Shown here: piece by piece, positions 16,865 to 25,495 of the stretch
How the letters are laid out: every line of letters starts with the position of its first letter
Numbering within the stretch: position 1 is the first letter of the stretch
Assembly: GCA_000955875.1 (NCBI GenBank)
Contig: JYOE01000013.1
Location: 62,001 to 126,000, forward strand
DNA: 64,000 nucleotides
Reading direction: 5' to 3'
DNA from: Terrabacter sp. 28
GTDB lineage: Bacteria > Actinomycetota > Actinomycetes > Actinomycetales > Dermatophilaceae
Program-made: the position numbers and the translations under genes
Notes under the pieces: model-generated
Databases searched by the model: none
What the model was told of the DNA's origin: nothing
Seen by the model: the letters and a program-made list of their open reading frames with translations, nothing else

Positions 16865-18039
16865 CGCTTGCTCCTCAGAAGTCCGAAGCCGCTCCGCTTG
16901 GCACCGTTCTGCAGCTCCTCGCCGAAGCGCTGACGGATCTCGACGTCTGCCAGCTCACGAAGGGCCATGGCAACTGGGCTGCGTGGCTCGTCCAGGACGA
17001 TCGCGACTCCGCGGTTCACCGAGGCCGGCACCGCCAGGGTGTTGGGGATGTTGGCCGAGATCGGCTGCTTGAGGGCCGCCTCGACGTCGTCGGGACGAAG
17101 CCCGACCTTGGCATCGGCTCGGTTCAGCACAATGGTGCGCGACTCCCGGGACGCCCCGAGCGTGTCCAGGGTGTTGATGGCGATTCGGAGGTTCTTGACG
17201 GCCGGAATGTCCAGCGTCGCCACGAGCACCGTGAGATCGCTCAGGTCGAACGCTGCCAGCACGTGCTCGGTGAACGACGGCGGGGTGTCGACGATGATGT
17301 AGTCATAGCTGGCACGAGCGACTCGGAGGAGTTCCACGACGACGTGCGAAGGGACGCGCTCGGCGTCAGCAGGGTCGGCCGGCGCCGCGATGACGTCGAG
17401 CCCGCTCGGTTCGTGGCGTGTGACGACCGACTCGACGCCCTGAGCGTCCAGGTGTCCGCTCATGGCAACGAGATCACGGACGGACCCCGGCGGTTGCAGC
17501 TGCAGGCTGATCGCGACGTCGCCGAACATGAGATCGAGGTCGACGATGACCGTGCGCGCGCCGGTGGACGCCAGGTAGGTCGCCAGGTTCGTCGACACCG
17601 TGGTCTTGCCCACGCCCCCCTTCGCGCTGAAAACCGTGATGATCTTGCCATCCCGGGAACCGGCCGCCGCGCCGCTGTGGCCGACGAGCTGCGCAGTGAG
17701 CGCGTTCGAGCGGCGCACCGCCTCCGCGATGGCGTTCTGGTCGTCGGCCGCCACCACCTCTCGCACACCACTGCGCAGAGCCTGCGCCAGCACGGTGACG
17801 TCGAGGCGGTGGCGAAGCAGGATGACGCCCAGCTCGGGCCGTGACACACGCTCCTCCTCGGCCAGGCTGCAGGCCGAGTCGAGGTCGATGTCCGGTCCGA
17901 TGACGACCAAGGCATGTGTCGGGTCTTCTTCGAGAGCACGACTCACGCGCGGGCCCGAGGTCAGGTGCAGCGCATCCCCACCGAGTGCGAACACGTACGC
18001 CTCTGCACTGGCGACCGACGCGTCCCAGAGGATCGTCAT
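16861..18039 (-). CDS. cpaE: CpaE-like MinD/ParA-family pilus-localising ATPase
   Basis: 392 residues. The first 125 form a receiver-like alpha/beta domain (for example GVILLRHRLDVTVLAQALRSG) without an obvious phosphorylation pocket, as in CpaE of Caulobacter. A ParA/MinD ATPase domain follows, with the deviant Walker A KGGVGKTT at 140-147, VIVDLDLMFGDVAI and YDYIIVDTPPSF. CpaE positions the Flp apparatus at the pole or membrane. ATGA overlaps at both ends show tight coupling with cpaB and tadA. Confidence 0.93.
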   Translation of the reverse strand: MTILWDASVASAEAYVFALGGDALHLTSGPRVSRALEEDPTHALVVIGPDIDLDSACSLAEEERVSRPELGVILLRHRLDVTVLAQALRSGVREVVAADDQNAIAEAVRRSNALTAQLVGHSGAAAGSRDGKIITVFSAKGGVGKTTVSTNLATYLASTGARTVIVDLDLMFGDVAISLQLQPPGSVRDLVAMSGHLDAQGVESVVTRHEPSGLDVIAAPADPADAERVPSHVVVELLRVARASYDYIIVDTPPSFTEHVLAAFDLSDLTVLVATLDIPAVKNLRIAINTLDTLGASRESRTIVLNRADAKVGLRPDDVEAALKQPISANIPNTLAVPASVNRGVAIVLDEPRSPVAMALRELADVEIRQRFGEELQNGAKRSGFGLLRSKR

Positions 18040-18836
18040 GGCGTGGTCACCGCCTCGCGCAGCTGTAGGTCAGTGACCTCGAGCTTGGGGTCGATCTTCA
18101 CGTCCGAACCACGCAGTCCGGCATAGAGCGTTCGGTTGTTGATGCCGTGGATCAGGATGGGCGCGTCCGCGGGGCTGACCGCAACGGTCACCAGGAAACC
18201 GCCGGCCTGCTGCTGCGCCTGCGCGCTGGGCTGCTCGCCTTCGGCAGTGGCCTTGACAGGCGCCGACAGCGGTGCATCACCCATGCCGATCACGAGGACA
18301 TCGGGTAGCAGGAGACTGGTGCCGTGGACGTCGTTCTCGTTGAGGATCTTCGCCTCTGGAGTGTCTCGAAGGTCCTTGATCTGGTAGCTCTGGTAGATCG
18401 CGATCTTCGAGCCCGGCGTCACGAACCTGCCGACCCGCGCCGGATCGCTGAGCGAGACGGAGACCGCGATCATGCCTGATGGCACCTCGATCGCCTTGTC
18501 TCCAACCGGCGTTGATCCGAATCGGGCTGCGAGGAGGAACTCCCCCGGCTGCACGTCTGACAGCGCAAGGAGGTTGTTGTTGTCGGCGTTGATCTCCTCG
18601 AGGGCTCCCGCCGGAAGTGCCTTGGCCGCGACCACGGTTTCGACGATCATCTCTTGTCGCTCAGCATCCTTGAGCGTCGTGCCGGCCGGAATCGCCTTCT
18701 GCGCGACGTAGACGCGGGCGGGAGACTCGGCGGCGAGCGCCCGCGCATCGGCGTTGCGCGCGTATGTGATGACCATGAAGCCTCCGCCGACGGCGAGCAT
18801 GACTGCGAGCAAGATGGCAAGGATTCGACGGTTCAT
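18036..18836 (-). CDS. cpaB: Flp pilus assembly protein CpaB/RcpC
   Basis: 266 residues. An N-terminal membrane anchor or signal (ILAILLAVMLAVGGGFMVI) is followed by a SAF domain (RVYVAQKAIPAGTTL) and the RcpC C-terminal domain (GMIAVSVSLSDPARVGRFVTPGSKIAIY). In Gram-negatives CpaB stabilises the secretin; with no outer membrane here it presumably acts at the membrane-wall interface. The ATG lies 54 bases after tadG, and its stop overlaps cpaE. Confidence 0.9.
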   Translation of the reverse strand: MNRRILAILLAVMLAVGGGFMVITYARNADARALAAESPARVYVAQKAIPAGTTLKDAERQEMIVETVVAAKALPAGALEEINADNNNLLALSDVQPGEFLLAARFGSTPVGDKAIEVPSGMIAVSVSLSDPARVGRFVTPGSKIAIYQSYQIKDLRDTPEAKILNENDVHGTSLLLPDVLVIGMGDAPLSAPVKATAEGEQPSAQAQQQAGGFLVTVAVSPADAPILIHGINNRTLYAGLRGSDVKIDPKLEVTDLQLREAVTTP

Positions 18837-18890
18837 GGACTGTGACCCCCCAGGATCGTGGCGTGTGCTTGAGAACGAGAGCTGCGGTGG

Positions 18891-20099
18891 TCAGCCCAAC
18901 GGGACGATGTTGACGGCGCCCTTGCCGGAGTTCGGGGGCCCGATCGAGGTGCTGACGGGTATGAGGCCGGAGGTGAACCAGCCCCAGATGCACTTGTTGG
19001 CGCAGACGTTGAGCTCGTCCTTGTAGACAGCCGACGTCCCTCCGGAAGGCAGGCTGGAGTACCCGGCCATGAAGAAGGAGGCGACCCCGTCCATCGTGTA
19101 GGTGGCAGACGTCCCGGTGCCGATCGCCGTGACACTGATGGGGACGAAGACCTCCTTGCCCAGGTACTGGTTCAGGTTCACCACCGTCTTGCAGCCGTTG
19201 GGCACGGCCGCGCCGGTCTCCCCCACCACCGTTGCATCCGCGTTGATCGTCGTCACGCAGTCCGTCTCTGACAGCCAGCCGAAGCCTCCCGGGTAGTACT
19301 CGCCATTCGCCTTGCGGCAGGAGGGGTCGACGTTGTTGGAGTCGGCATGCGACTGGATCCCGACGACGTATCCGCCGGCCTTGACGTTGCTCGGCAGGCT
19401 GGTCGTCGCCGAGCCCGGTGCCGGAGAGTAGGGCGGGCTGGGCGCGTACTTCGTGCCGCTGGCCGTCAGCTTGACCCACTCACAGTTGCCGATGGTCAGC
19501 GGGAGAGTTGCCCCCGTGCCGCTCGGCGGTCCCCACGCGGCGCGGCTGCAGGCGGTGTACTGCTTGTCCGTGTAGCCGGGGATGGCCGCCTTCGCGAAGA
19601 AGGACGTCAGGGCGTTGGGTTGCGATCCGGTTGACTTCGTCGTCGTTCGGGTCTCGACGTACGGAGCAGCCGCGTCCAACGTGGTGGGCAACGGCAGGCA
19701 GGCCGCGAGGTCTGCGGCGGAGGCTGCGACGGTGCACGTCGGCAAGGTGGGCACGTTGCGGCCACAGATGAGCGGCTGGCTCGAGGCATCCGTCACGGGC
19801 AGGGACTGCAGCCCGTCTACGGAATTGGCGCCGGCCAGACTTTCCAGCGCACTCGAAGCCTGGGCCGCCGTCGAACAGGAAGCTGCGATCGGCACCTTCG
19901 AGCAGCCGCGCGCGAGCGCGAGCGTGGCCGCATCGGCGCCGTTCTGCAGCTGACGACGCTCGGCCATGATGTTCCCGACGTCCAAAGTGAGAGCGAGCAT
20001 GCCCATGACGACCCCGCTGGAGACGAGAATCGCCGCGATGGCTGCGACCGCACCCTTCTCGCGCTCACGGCGAGACGCCGTGCGCCTCATCCATTGCAT
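18891..20099 (-). CDS. tadG: TadG-like pilus-associated protein
   Basis: About 402 residues. A short basic N-terminus (RRTASRREREKG) precedes a hydrophobic helix (AIAAILVSSGVVMGMLALTL). Then comes DVGNIMAERRQLQNGADAATLALARG, the conserved Tad-like/TadG N-terminal block. The remaining ~330 residues form a Thr/Ser/Gly-rich extracytoplasmic part with more than ten cysteines, suggesting disulfides. The start is placed at 20099 (ATG), overlapping tadE by 13 bases; a longer frame to 20183 runs through tadE and is unlikely. A second ATG at 20094 is also possible. TadG is thought to anchor or cap the pilus. Confidence 0.85.
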   Translation of the reverse strand: MQWMRRTASRREREKGAVAAIAAILVSSGVVMGMLALTLDVGNIMAERRQLQNGADAATLALARGCSKVPIAASCSTAAQASSALESLAGANSVDGLQSLPVTDASSQPLICGRNVPTLPTCTVAASAADLAACLPLPTTLDAAAPYVETRTTTKSTGSQPNALTSFFAKAAIPGYTDKQYTACSRAAWGPPSGTGATLPLTIGNCEWVKLTASGTKYAPSPPYSPAPGSATTSLPSNVKAGGYVVGIQSHADSNNVDPSCRKANGEYYPGGFGWLSETDCVTTINADATVVGETGAAVPNGCKTVVNLNQYLGKEVFVPISVTAIGTGTSATYTMDGVASFFMAGYSSLPSGGTSAVYKDELNVCANKCIWGWFTSGLIPVSTSIGPPNSGKGAVNIVPLG

Positions 20100-20515
20100 C
20101 GCATGACCCCCGTCGACGAAATCTCGTTGCCGCCGCCGAAGGACTTTCCGAGCATCGACATCGCCGGGCCAAGAAGGATCCACTCGAACGGGGCGGTGAC
20201 CTTGACGGATGCGTCAGACGTGGCGCCGGTCGTGCATGAGGCGACGACGGTGGCCGCAACCTGAGGAACGCCGGCTGCGGCGTTCGTCGCCCTGGTGATG
20301 ACATCGGCGTTCGGAACCATGACCACCGCGGCGCGGGCTCCCTCACGAGCTGCGTTCGTCACCTGGATCTGGGTGAAGAACGCCCGCCCGAAGTCGACGA
20401 TGCCTGCGATCACGAGGAAGAGGAGGGGAAACACGATGGCCAGCTCAACCGCGGCCGCCCCTCGCTCGCGAAGCGATCTCGGCGATTGGGACCGCGGCCT
20501 GGGTGATGTACGCAT
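20087..20515 (-). CDS. tadE: TadE-like pseudopilin
   Basis: 142 residues. MRTSPRPRSQ leads to RERGAAAVELAIVFPLLFLVI, the TadE/prepilin-like signal with cleavage expected after Gly and Glu at +5. FGRAFFTQIQVTNAAREGARAA is the conserved TadE continuation. Pseudopilins of this type are processed by a prepilin peptidase, which is not encoded in the window. The ATG at 20515 is used because the longer frame upstream reads through the pilin gene in the wrong frame. Confidence 0.88.
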   Translation of the reverse strand: MRTSPRPRSQSPRSLRERGAAAVELAIVFPLLFLVIAGIVDFGRAFFTQIQVTNAAREGARAAVVMVPNADVITRATNAAAGVPQVAATVVASCTTGATSDASVKVTAPFEWILLGPAMSMLGKSFGGGNEISSTGVMRCNG

Positions 20516-20577
20516 GTGTCTCCCCTCCTCTCTGTCGTGTAACCCGTGGGCCTTGCGGCTCCGGACCGCCTCGATCG

Positions 20578-20754
20578 TCAGATCTTGGTGGCGACGTTGT
20601 TGAACGTGTTGCCCGAGGCGCTGCCGACCAGCGTGACGCCGGCGATGATGACGGCGGCGATGAGCGCGACCATCAGGCCGTACTCGACGGCCGTGGCGCC
20701 CTTGTCGCGAGAGACGTTGAGGCGGGTCTGGAGCTTGGCGATGAGCTTGGTCAT
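20578..20754 (-). CDS. flp: Flp-type pilin, copy 2
   Basis: A 58-residue prepilin. MTKLIAKLQTRLNVSRDKG is the leader; cleavage before ATAVEYGLMVALIAAV gives a mature protein with the Flp hallmark Glu5-Tyr6. A single hydrophobic helix and the conserved GNTFNNVATKI tail follow. GAAGGGAAA lies upstream of the ATG. It is about 80% identical by eye to the pilin at 21054 and differs mainly in the leader and loop, so the pair is a tandem duplication. A T-tract terminator separates them. Confidence 0.93.
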   Translation of the reverse strand: MTKLIAKLQTRLNVSRDKGATAVEYGLMVALIAAVIIAGVTLVGSASGNTFNNVATKI

Positions 20755-20853
20755 TGAAGTTTCCCTTCACGAATCGGGGCCACCCGGTGTGAGCCCCCCA
20801 CGCAGAAGGTAGGTGCGCTCGAGACCCCTTGTCTCAGAAATGGGCGAAAAGTC

Positions 20854-21023
20854 TTGCAACGCTCGACCGGCGTGTCGCCTTGCAGATTTGGACAGGACAA
20901 ATTGCAAAAAAATGGGGCGCAGTACCCACAAAACATGAGTCCTACGCCCCGTAGTAGAGACCTGGCATGAGCCCGGCGGGCCCGTGTCTTACAGCCTTCT
21001 TGCAGAGATCTTGCACTCTTGCG
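20854..21023. repeat. Cluster of TTGCA motifs between the pilin genes
   Basis: TTGCA occurs at 20854, 20880, 20902, 21000 and 21011, with a variant TTGCG at 21019. The last three are spaced 11 and 8 bases. The stretch is distinctly A+T-richer than its surroundings. It lies upstream of pilin copy 2 and downstream of copy 1, so it may be a promoter or regulator-binding region. No known factor is assigned. Confidence 0.4.
20906..20950 (-). terminator. Rho-independent terminator/attenuator between pilin genes
   Basis: On the minus strand a 9-bp stem (GGGGCGTAG / CTGCGCCCC, one G-T pair) with a 19-base loop is followed by ATTTTTTT. It lies about 100 bases after the first pilin and before the second, so it can end most transcripts after copy 1 and limit read-through into the assembly genes. 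Read-through fraction is not knowable from sequence. Confidence 0.75.
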
Positions 21024-21053
21024 AAAATCCAGCAGCCGCCCCGCGGAGCGGAC

Positions 21054-21227
21054 TCAGATGGCGGTCGCGACGTTGTTGAACGTGTTGCCGCTGCTGGTGC
21101 CGATCAGGGTGACGCCGGCGATGATGACGGCCGCGATGAGCGCGACCATGAGGCCGTACTCCACGGCGGTCGCTCCCCGCTCCCGCGAGCTGAGGACCGT
21201 CTGGATCTTGGCGGCAAGCTTGGTCAT
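21054..21227 (-). CDS. flp: Flp-type pilin, copy 1 (operon-proximal)
   Basis: A 57-residue prepilin: leader MTKLAAKIQTVLSSRERG, cleavage before ATAVEYGLMVALIAAVIIAG (Glu5-Tyr6), and C-terminal GNTFNNVATAI. GGGAGGAGA precedes the ATG at 21227, a stronger ribosome site than that of copy 2, which suggests this is the major pilin subunit. First gene of the minus-strand tad locus, divergent from the membrane protein gene at 21454; the 226-base divergent gap must hold the tad promoter, though no clear -10/-35 pair was found there. Confidence 0.94.
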   Translation of the reverse strand: MTKLAAKIQTVLSSRERGATAVEYGLMVALIAAVIIAGVTLIGTSSGNTFNNVATAI

Positions 21228-21453
21228 GGTGATGTCTCCTCCCAGGCGGGCTGCCCTGCGCAACCCTCCGCAGCAGAAGTTAAGGGCTCAGCGTGTCGGT
21301 CGTACTTGATATCGCAAAAACCGCCCCCCAGCTCATACGTGGCTGTACCGTCCAAAGCGGACACGGCAACCATGCGCCCACTGACGCGACATGCTCGCCG
21401 ACTCACACCGGGCCTGCATCAGCCCCGCCGACGATCGGACATCCGAGACCTGA

Positions 21454-22908
21454 ATGGCCAGCACCGTTGCGCGACAGCTTGATTCGCGGGAGCGACTGAG
21501 GTCCGGCCGCGACCAGCACTGGGTTCCCGCGCTCGTCGTTGCTGCCCTGGCCTGCTACCTGGCTCCTCGCATCCTCACGGGTGCGGACACGATGTGGATG
21601 GTGGCCCTCGGAGGTCGGATCGCCGCCACCGGCGGGCTGCCGACGGGCGTTCCCTTTGCGGCCGCCGAGACGAGTGAGTGGCCCAACGTGCCGGTCCTGG
21701 GGGAGCTGGTGATGCACTGGATCCATTCGCTGTCGGCTGCCGGCTTGGCTCTAGCGCTGCTCGTCCTGTCCACCATCACGCTTCTGACGCTCGCACACCA
21801 TGCCCTACAAGCAGGTGCCCGTAGCGTCGGCACGGCGCTGGCACTCGCAATCGTGGGGGTCGGGATGCTGCCCACGTTCGGCGTGGTGCGCGCCCAGATG
21901 CTGTCGCTCGTCCCTTTCGCGATGCTCACCGTGCTTCTGCGGGCGCAGTCGAGCAGCCCCAACCGGTTCATCTGGCTGGTGGTGCCCCTGATTGCGGTCT
22001 GGGGGAACTTGCACGGCGGGGTGCTCGTGGGCGTGGCCCTGACCGGCTGCTACGTGGTGTTCTCCCGACTCCGGGCCACGCCCGGGACTGCGCTGCTCGT
22101 CGGCCTTGCGACGGTGGCCGCCGTGTGGATGAACCCGGCCCTGTTGCGGACGGCCCGCTACTACGTGGGCGTCCTCTCGAACGAGGCGGCCCGTCGCGGC
22201 ACGGAGCTCTGGGCGAGGCCGGATCTCGGGTCGGTGTTCGACGTGCTCATGGTGCTGGCGGCGCTGGCACTTGGCCTCGCCGCCCTTCTGCGCGGCCGAC
22301 TTCGAGTCTGGGAGCTCGTAGCCACCCTCGGCATGGCCGGGGCAACCGTCACGTCCGCTCGACACGGCATGTGGCTGCTGCTCTTCCTGCTCGGACCTGG
22401 CGCCCTCGGGCTGTCGCGACTGGTGGGGCGGGACCAATCAACGCGGTCGACGCCACCCGCCACTCATCCCGCCCAAGCGTACGAGCGCACCCGACGTGCA
22501 AGGACCCTGGGGGTCCTGGTCCGTGCCTTGACCATGGGCCTCGCCGTGGTGGCTGTGGCTTCTGTCCTTGGGCGCACCGCAGTACTGCAAGGACCAGTCC
22601 AGACCGTTCAGGCCATCAAAGCCCTCGCCGGCCGCCAAGTCGTCCTTGCGCCCGAGCCCTTGGCCGAGGATCTGGCAGCGGCGGGGGTCACGATCTGGGT
22701 CAGCAACCCCATCGATGCATTCCGTCCCGAGGACCAAGCGGCCTACCTCGACGTGTGGCTAGGACGTGACCGCGGCCGTCGTGCGATCGAGGCCTCCGAC
22801 GTGGTCGTCGCCCGGCTGGGGTCTCCGGCACTCACACTGGCCGGCTCGACGGGCTGCATCGAGGTCGGACGAGCCACCGACTTCGCGGTGCTCGCCTGCC
22901 GGCACTGA
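21454..22908 (+). CDS. Polytopic membrane protein, GT-C-like, unknown function
   Basis: 484 residues with roughly ten hydrophobic helices and a soluble C-terminal tail of about 100 residues. An early extracytoplasmic loop with GADTMWMVALGGRIAATGGL and a later WGNLHGGVLVG motif are reminiscent of GT-C glycosyltransferase-like or oligosaccharide-processing membrane proteins. The family cannot be named with certainty. It diverges from the pilus operon, shares the region with three other GT-C-like genes (11040, 27330, 29116) and may belong to the same surface-glycan function. ATG start with no clear ribosome site. A strong hairpin follows. Confidence 0.7.
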   Translation: MASTVARQLDSRERLRSGRDQHWVPALVVAALACYLAPRILTGADTMWMVALGGRIAATGGLPTGVPFAAAETSEWPNVPVLGELVMHWIHSLSAAGLALALLVLSTITLLTLAHHALQAGARSVGTALALAIVGVGMLPTFGVVRAQMLSLVPFAMLTVLLRAQSSSPNRFIWLVVPLIAVWGNLHGGVLVGVALTGCYVVFSRLRATPGTALLVGLATVAAVWMNPALLRTARYYVGVLSNEAARRGTELWARPDLGSVFDVLMVLAALALGLAALLRGRLRVWELVATLGMAGATVTSARHGMWLLLFLLGPGALGLSRLVGRDQSTRSTPPATHPAQAYERTRRARTLGVLVRALTMGLAVVAVASVLGRTAVLQGPVQTVQAIKALAGRQVVLAPEPLAEDLAAAGVTIWVSNPIDAFRPEDQAAYLDVWLGRDRGRRAIEASDVVVARLGSPALTLAGSTGCIEVGRATDFAVLACRH

Positions 22909-22925
22909 CAGGCAGCGCGCACGGG

Positions 22926-22957
22926 GGAGCTGCCGGGCCAACAGGCCCGGCAGCTCC
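22926..22957. terminator. Bidirectional terminator hairpin
   Basis: A 14-bp perfect stem (GGAGCTGCCGGGCC / GGCCCGGCAGCTCC) with loop AACA lies between two convergent genes (ends 22908 and 22991). TCT follows on the plus side. Confidence 0.85.
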
Positions 22958-22990
22958 TCTGATCAGCTCGGCGTCGCGATCAGCGACAGG

Positions 22991-23245
22991 TCAGGCGCTA
23001 CGGTGACGGCCTGCGCTCCGGTTGGCGCGCCGCAGACGCCGCAGTGCACTCGGGAACTTCCGCATCGTCTGGTCAGCTCCGGCGGTCCGCAGTTCCCGCA
23101 CCATCTCCGAGGGTGTGGGCGGCGGCCACTGCGAGGCGCGCACGTCCCGTGTGTCCATCTCGTATGCCGTCCAGCCGGCCTCGTCGCGGTAGCGCAGCTG
23201 CCCCTTGCCGACGTAGTACCAGCCAGGCTCTGTGTGTGAACCCAT
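22991..23245 (-). CDS. Small DUF2510-like protein
   Basis: 84 residues. MGSHTEPGWYYVGKGQLRYRDEAGWTAYEMDTR fits the short actinobacterial DUF2510 pattern, in which a GWY start leads to an RYWDG-like and a WT motif and which usually precedes membrane helices. Here no membrane helix follows; the remainder is a basic Arg-rich tail (ALRRLRRANRSAGRHRSA). GGGGGGAAGAC precedes the ATG. Convergent with the upstream membrane protein gene and divergent from nhaA. Function unknown. Confidence 0.7.
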   Translation of the reverse strand: MGSHTEPGWYYVGKGQLRYRDEAGWTAYEMDTRDVRASQWPPPTPSEMVRELRTAGADQTMRKFPSALRRLRRANRSAGRHRSA

Positions 23246-23345
23246 GTCTTCCCCCCAACTGTGTGATTTTCGGGATACCTCCCGCCCCGGCACCAAATGT
23301 ACGGACGTCCACCGTCTTCCACGGACGATGTCCTGATAGTCCGAA

Positions 23346-23376
23346 TTGCCCGTGTCACAAGGCTTCTCGCTAGACT
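23346..23376 (+). promoter_or_regulatory. Candidate sigma-A-type promoter of nhaA
   Basis: TTGCCC at 23346-23351 and TAGACT at 23371-23376, with a 19-base spacer, lie about 90 bases before the nhaA ATG. The -10 fits TANNNT. The spacer is slightly long. Confidence 0.4.
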
Positions 23377-23463
23377 GGATGCGACCCGGTGGCTTCACGT
23401 CGGGTCTTGGTGTGCCGGGAAGTCTGGTCGGCGGTCGATGTCCCTGCGCCCGAAGGAACCCCA

Positions 23464-24858
23464 ATGGCGAGCGATCTGCCCGCGAACCCGTCCATCGAAC
23501 CTGTCGACGACGGTCAACTCTCACGTCGCGAGCGCCTTTTCGGGCGCGGCACCTGGCGTGAGGCGAAGTTTGTCGCCGAGCTGTTGCGCACCGAGACGGT
23601 TGGCGGCGCGATCCTCCTCATCGCCGCCGTCACAGCGCTCGTCTGGTCGAACTCCCCATGGCGCGCGGGGTACTCGACGCTCCGGGACACCGTCGTCGGA
23701 CCATCAGCGCTTCACCTCGACCTCTCACTCGGGACCTGGGCGGCCGACGGCCTTCTCGCCGTCTTCTTCCTGGTCGCCGGCATCGAGCTCAAGCGCGAGT
23801 TCGTTGCGGGAGACCTGGCGGACCGACGCAAGGCCGCACTTCCGATCGCCGCGGCCGTCTGTGGCGTTGCCCTGCCGGCGCTGCTGTTCGTCGCCACTGC
23901 CGTGACGATGTCCTGCAGCGCCAGCGGGAGCGAGCTCGGCGGCATACTGCGCGGATGGGCGATCCCCACGGCCACCGACATCGCCTTCGCGCTGGCCGTG
24001 CTCGCCGTCATCGGCACCCACCTCCCGAGTGCCCTCAGGTCATTCCTGCTGACCCTTGCGGTCGTCGACGACCTGATCGCCATCACGATCATCGCCGTCT
24101 TCTACACCGAGGCGGTCAACCTGCTGTGGCTGCTGGCCGCAGCCATCCCGCTCCTGACGTGGCGTTTGCTGCTGAAGCGCAAGCTGACGAATCCCCTGTT
24201 GCTCGCGGTGCCTGCGATCGCGGCCTGGGTCTGCGTCCACTCGAGCGGGGTGCACGCGACGGTGGCCGGAGTGCTGCTCGGTCTGCTCGTGCCCGTGAGC
24301 CGAGAGGTCGAGGACGACCCCGACCGCCACTCGCTGGCGGAGCGCATCGAGCACCGGATCCGACCTTTCTCTGCGGGCTTGGCAGTGCCGGTCTTCGCGT
24401 TCTTCGCCGCGGGCGTCACCGTGGTCGGAGGCGGTTTCTCATCCGCGTTGAAGGATCCGGCCGCGATGGGAGTGGTTGTTGGTCTCGTCGTGGGCAAGGC
24501 GGTGGGAGTGATGGGTGGCACCTGGGCGGTCGCCCGCTTCACCCGCGCTGAGCTGGACGAGGACCTCTCGTGGACCGACGTGCTCGGGCTGTCCCTGCTC
24601 GCAGGGGTCGGGTTCACGGTCAGCCTGCTCGTCGGCGAGCTGGCGTTCGGGTCGGGGTCGGAGCGAGACGACCACGTCAAGCTCGCCGTCCTCTGCGGAA
24701 GCCTCATCGCCGCGCTGCTGGCGACCGTGGTCCTACGGCTGCGCAACCGCCACTACCGCCTCGTCGAGGCGGCCGAGACCGCAGACCACAACGACGACGG
24801 CGTTCCCGACGTGTACGAGGCCCCGACCGTCAGCGCTCCACCGCGGGATCCGGCCTGA
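23464..24858 (+). CDS. nhaA: Na+/H+ antiporter NhaA
   Basis: 464 residues, about twelve membrane helices. [29 protein letters not shown] and [10 protein letters not shown] are NhaA signatures; the paired Asp in VVDD correspond to the ion-binding aspartates 163/164 of the E. coli protein. It expels sodium in exchange for protons at alkaline pH. GAAGGA lies before the ATG at 23464, so the 25-residue upstream extension is rejected. The C-terminal tail is acidic and hydrophilic. Followed by the holin-like gene 114 bases downstream; in related actinobacteria nhaA, a holin-superfamily gene and an ephE-like gene are often neighbours. Confidence 0.95.
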   Translation: MASDLPANPSIEPVDDGQLSRRERLFGRGTWREAKFVAELLRTETVGGAILLIAAVTALVWSNSPWRAGYSTLRDTVVGPSALHLDLSLGTWAADGLLAVFFLVAGIELKREFVAGDLADRRKAALPIAAAVCGVALPALLFVATAVTMSCSASGSELGGILRGWAIPTATDIAFALAVLAVIGTHLPSALRSFLLTLAVVDDLIAITIIAVFYTEAVNLLWLLAAAIPLLTWRLLLKRKLTNPLLLAVPAIAAWVCVHSSGVHATVAGVLLGLLVPVSREVEDDPDRHSLAERIEHRIRPFSAGLAVPVFAFFAAGVTVVGGGFSSALKDPAAMGVVVGLVVGKAVGVMGGTWAVARFTRAELDEDLSWTDVLGLSLLAGVGFTVSLLVGELAFGSGSERDDHVKLAVLCGSLIAALLATVVLRLRNRHYRLVEAAETADHNDDGVPDVYEAPTVSAPPRDPA

Positions 24859-24972
24859 TGTCGCCTGCCGCGCACCTTCGGGTAAGGGCCTCGCAGTAGG
24901 GTGGCAACCGGTAGGCGCTCCCGCGCAGTCGCCATCCAGACATTCGACTTCGAGAACCGAGGAAGTGAGCCG

Positions 24973-25476
24973 ATGAGCACGGATCCCCGGCAGGAGCGGA
25001 CACTCGGCCAGCTGGTCGCGTCTGCGTCACAGGACATCTCGACGCTCGTGCGCAGTGAGATCGCCCTGGCCAAGGCCGAGGTCTCGGTGCAGGTGAAGAA
25101 GGCGGGAGTCGGTGGCGGCCTCCTCGCGGCCGCAGGAGTCGTCGTCTTCTACTCCGTCTACTTCATTTTCATCACGATCGCCGAGGGGATCGAGGCGCTC
25201 GGCCTGCCCCGTTGGCTCAGCTTTCTCATCGTCACCGTGGTCATGCTGCTGATCGCGGGGGTGCTTGCGATGCTGGGCGTCCGCAAGATGAAGACGGTCA
25301 AGCCCACGCCGGAGAAGACGATCGCGGAGGCCCAGACCACCGTCGCCGCACTGAAGGCCGCGACCGAGCACCCCGGCACGGTCGTCCCTGCCGCACGTCC
25401 TGAATGGGACCGCAAGGACATCCCTGCCACTGCCGCCGCACCGACGGCAGAGGCTGATCCGTCTCGCGACGCCTGA
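24973..25476 (+). CDS. Phage holin superfamily membrane protein (DUF1469-like)
   Basis: 167 residues. TLGQLVASASQDISTLVRSEIALAKAEV is the amphipathic N-terminal block of the actinobacterial holin-3 superfamily. Two hydrophobic helices follow (VGGGLLAAAGVVVFYSVYFIF; LSFLIVTVVMLLIAGVLAML), then a basic KMKTVKPTPEKT motif and an acidic/Ala-rich tail. Despite the name there is no phage context. It corresponds in type and position to the membrane protein next to ephE in mycobacteria. GAGGAAGTGAG precedes the ATG. A TAGGGT box at 24897-24902 is a possible -10. Confidence 0.85.
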   Translation: MSTDPRQERTLGQLVASASQDISTLVRSEIALAKAEVSVQVKKAGVGGGLLAAAGVVVFYSVYFIFITIAEGIEALGLPRWLSFLIVTVVMLLIAGVLAMLGVRKMKTVKPTPEKTIAEAQTTVAALKAATEHPGTVVPAARPEWDRKDIPATAAAPTAEADPSRDA

Positions 25477-25495
25477 GACCTGACCGCCCCTCCCC

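Noticed and set aside
24973..25476. Phage remnant suggested by the holin-type membrane protein
   Set aside because: The family is chromosomal in actinobacteria and no integrase, terminase, lysin or att-like repeat is nearby.
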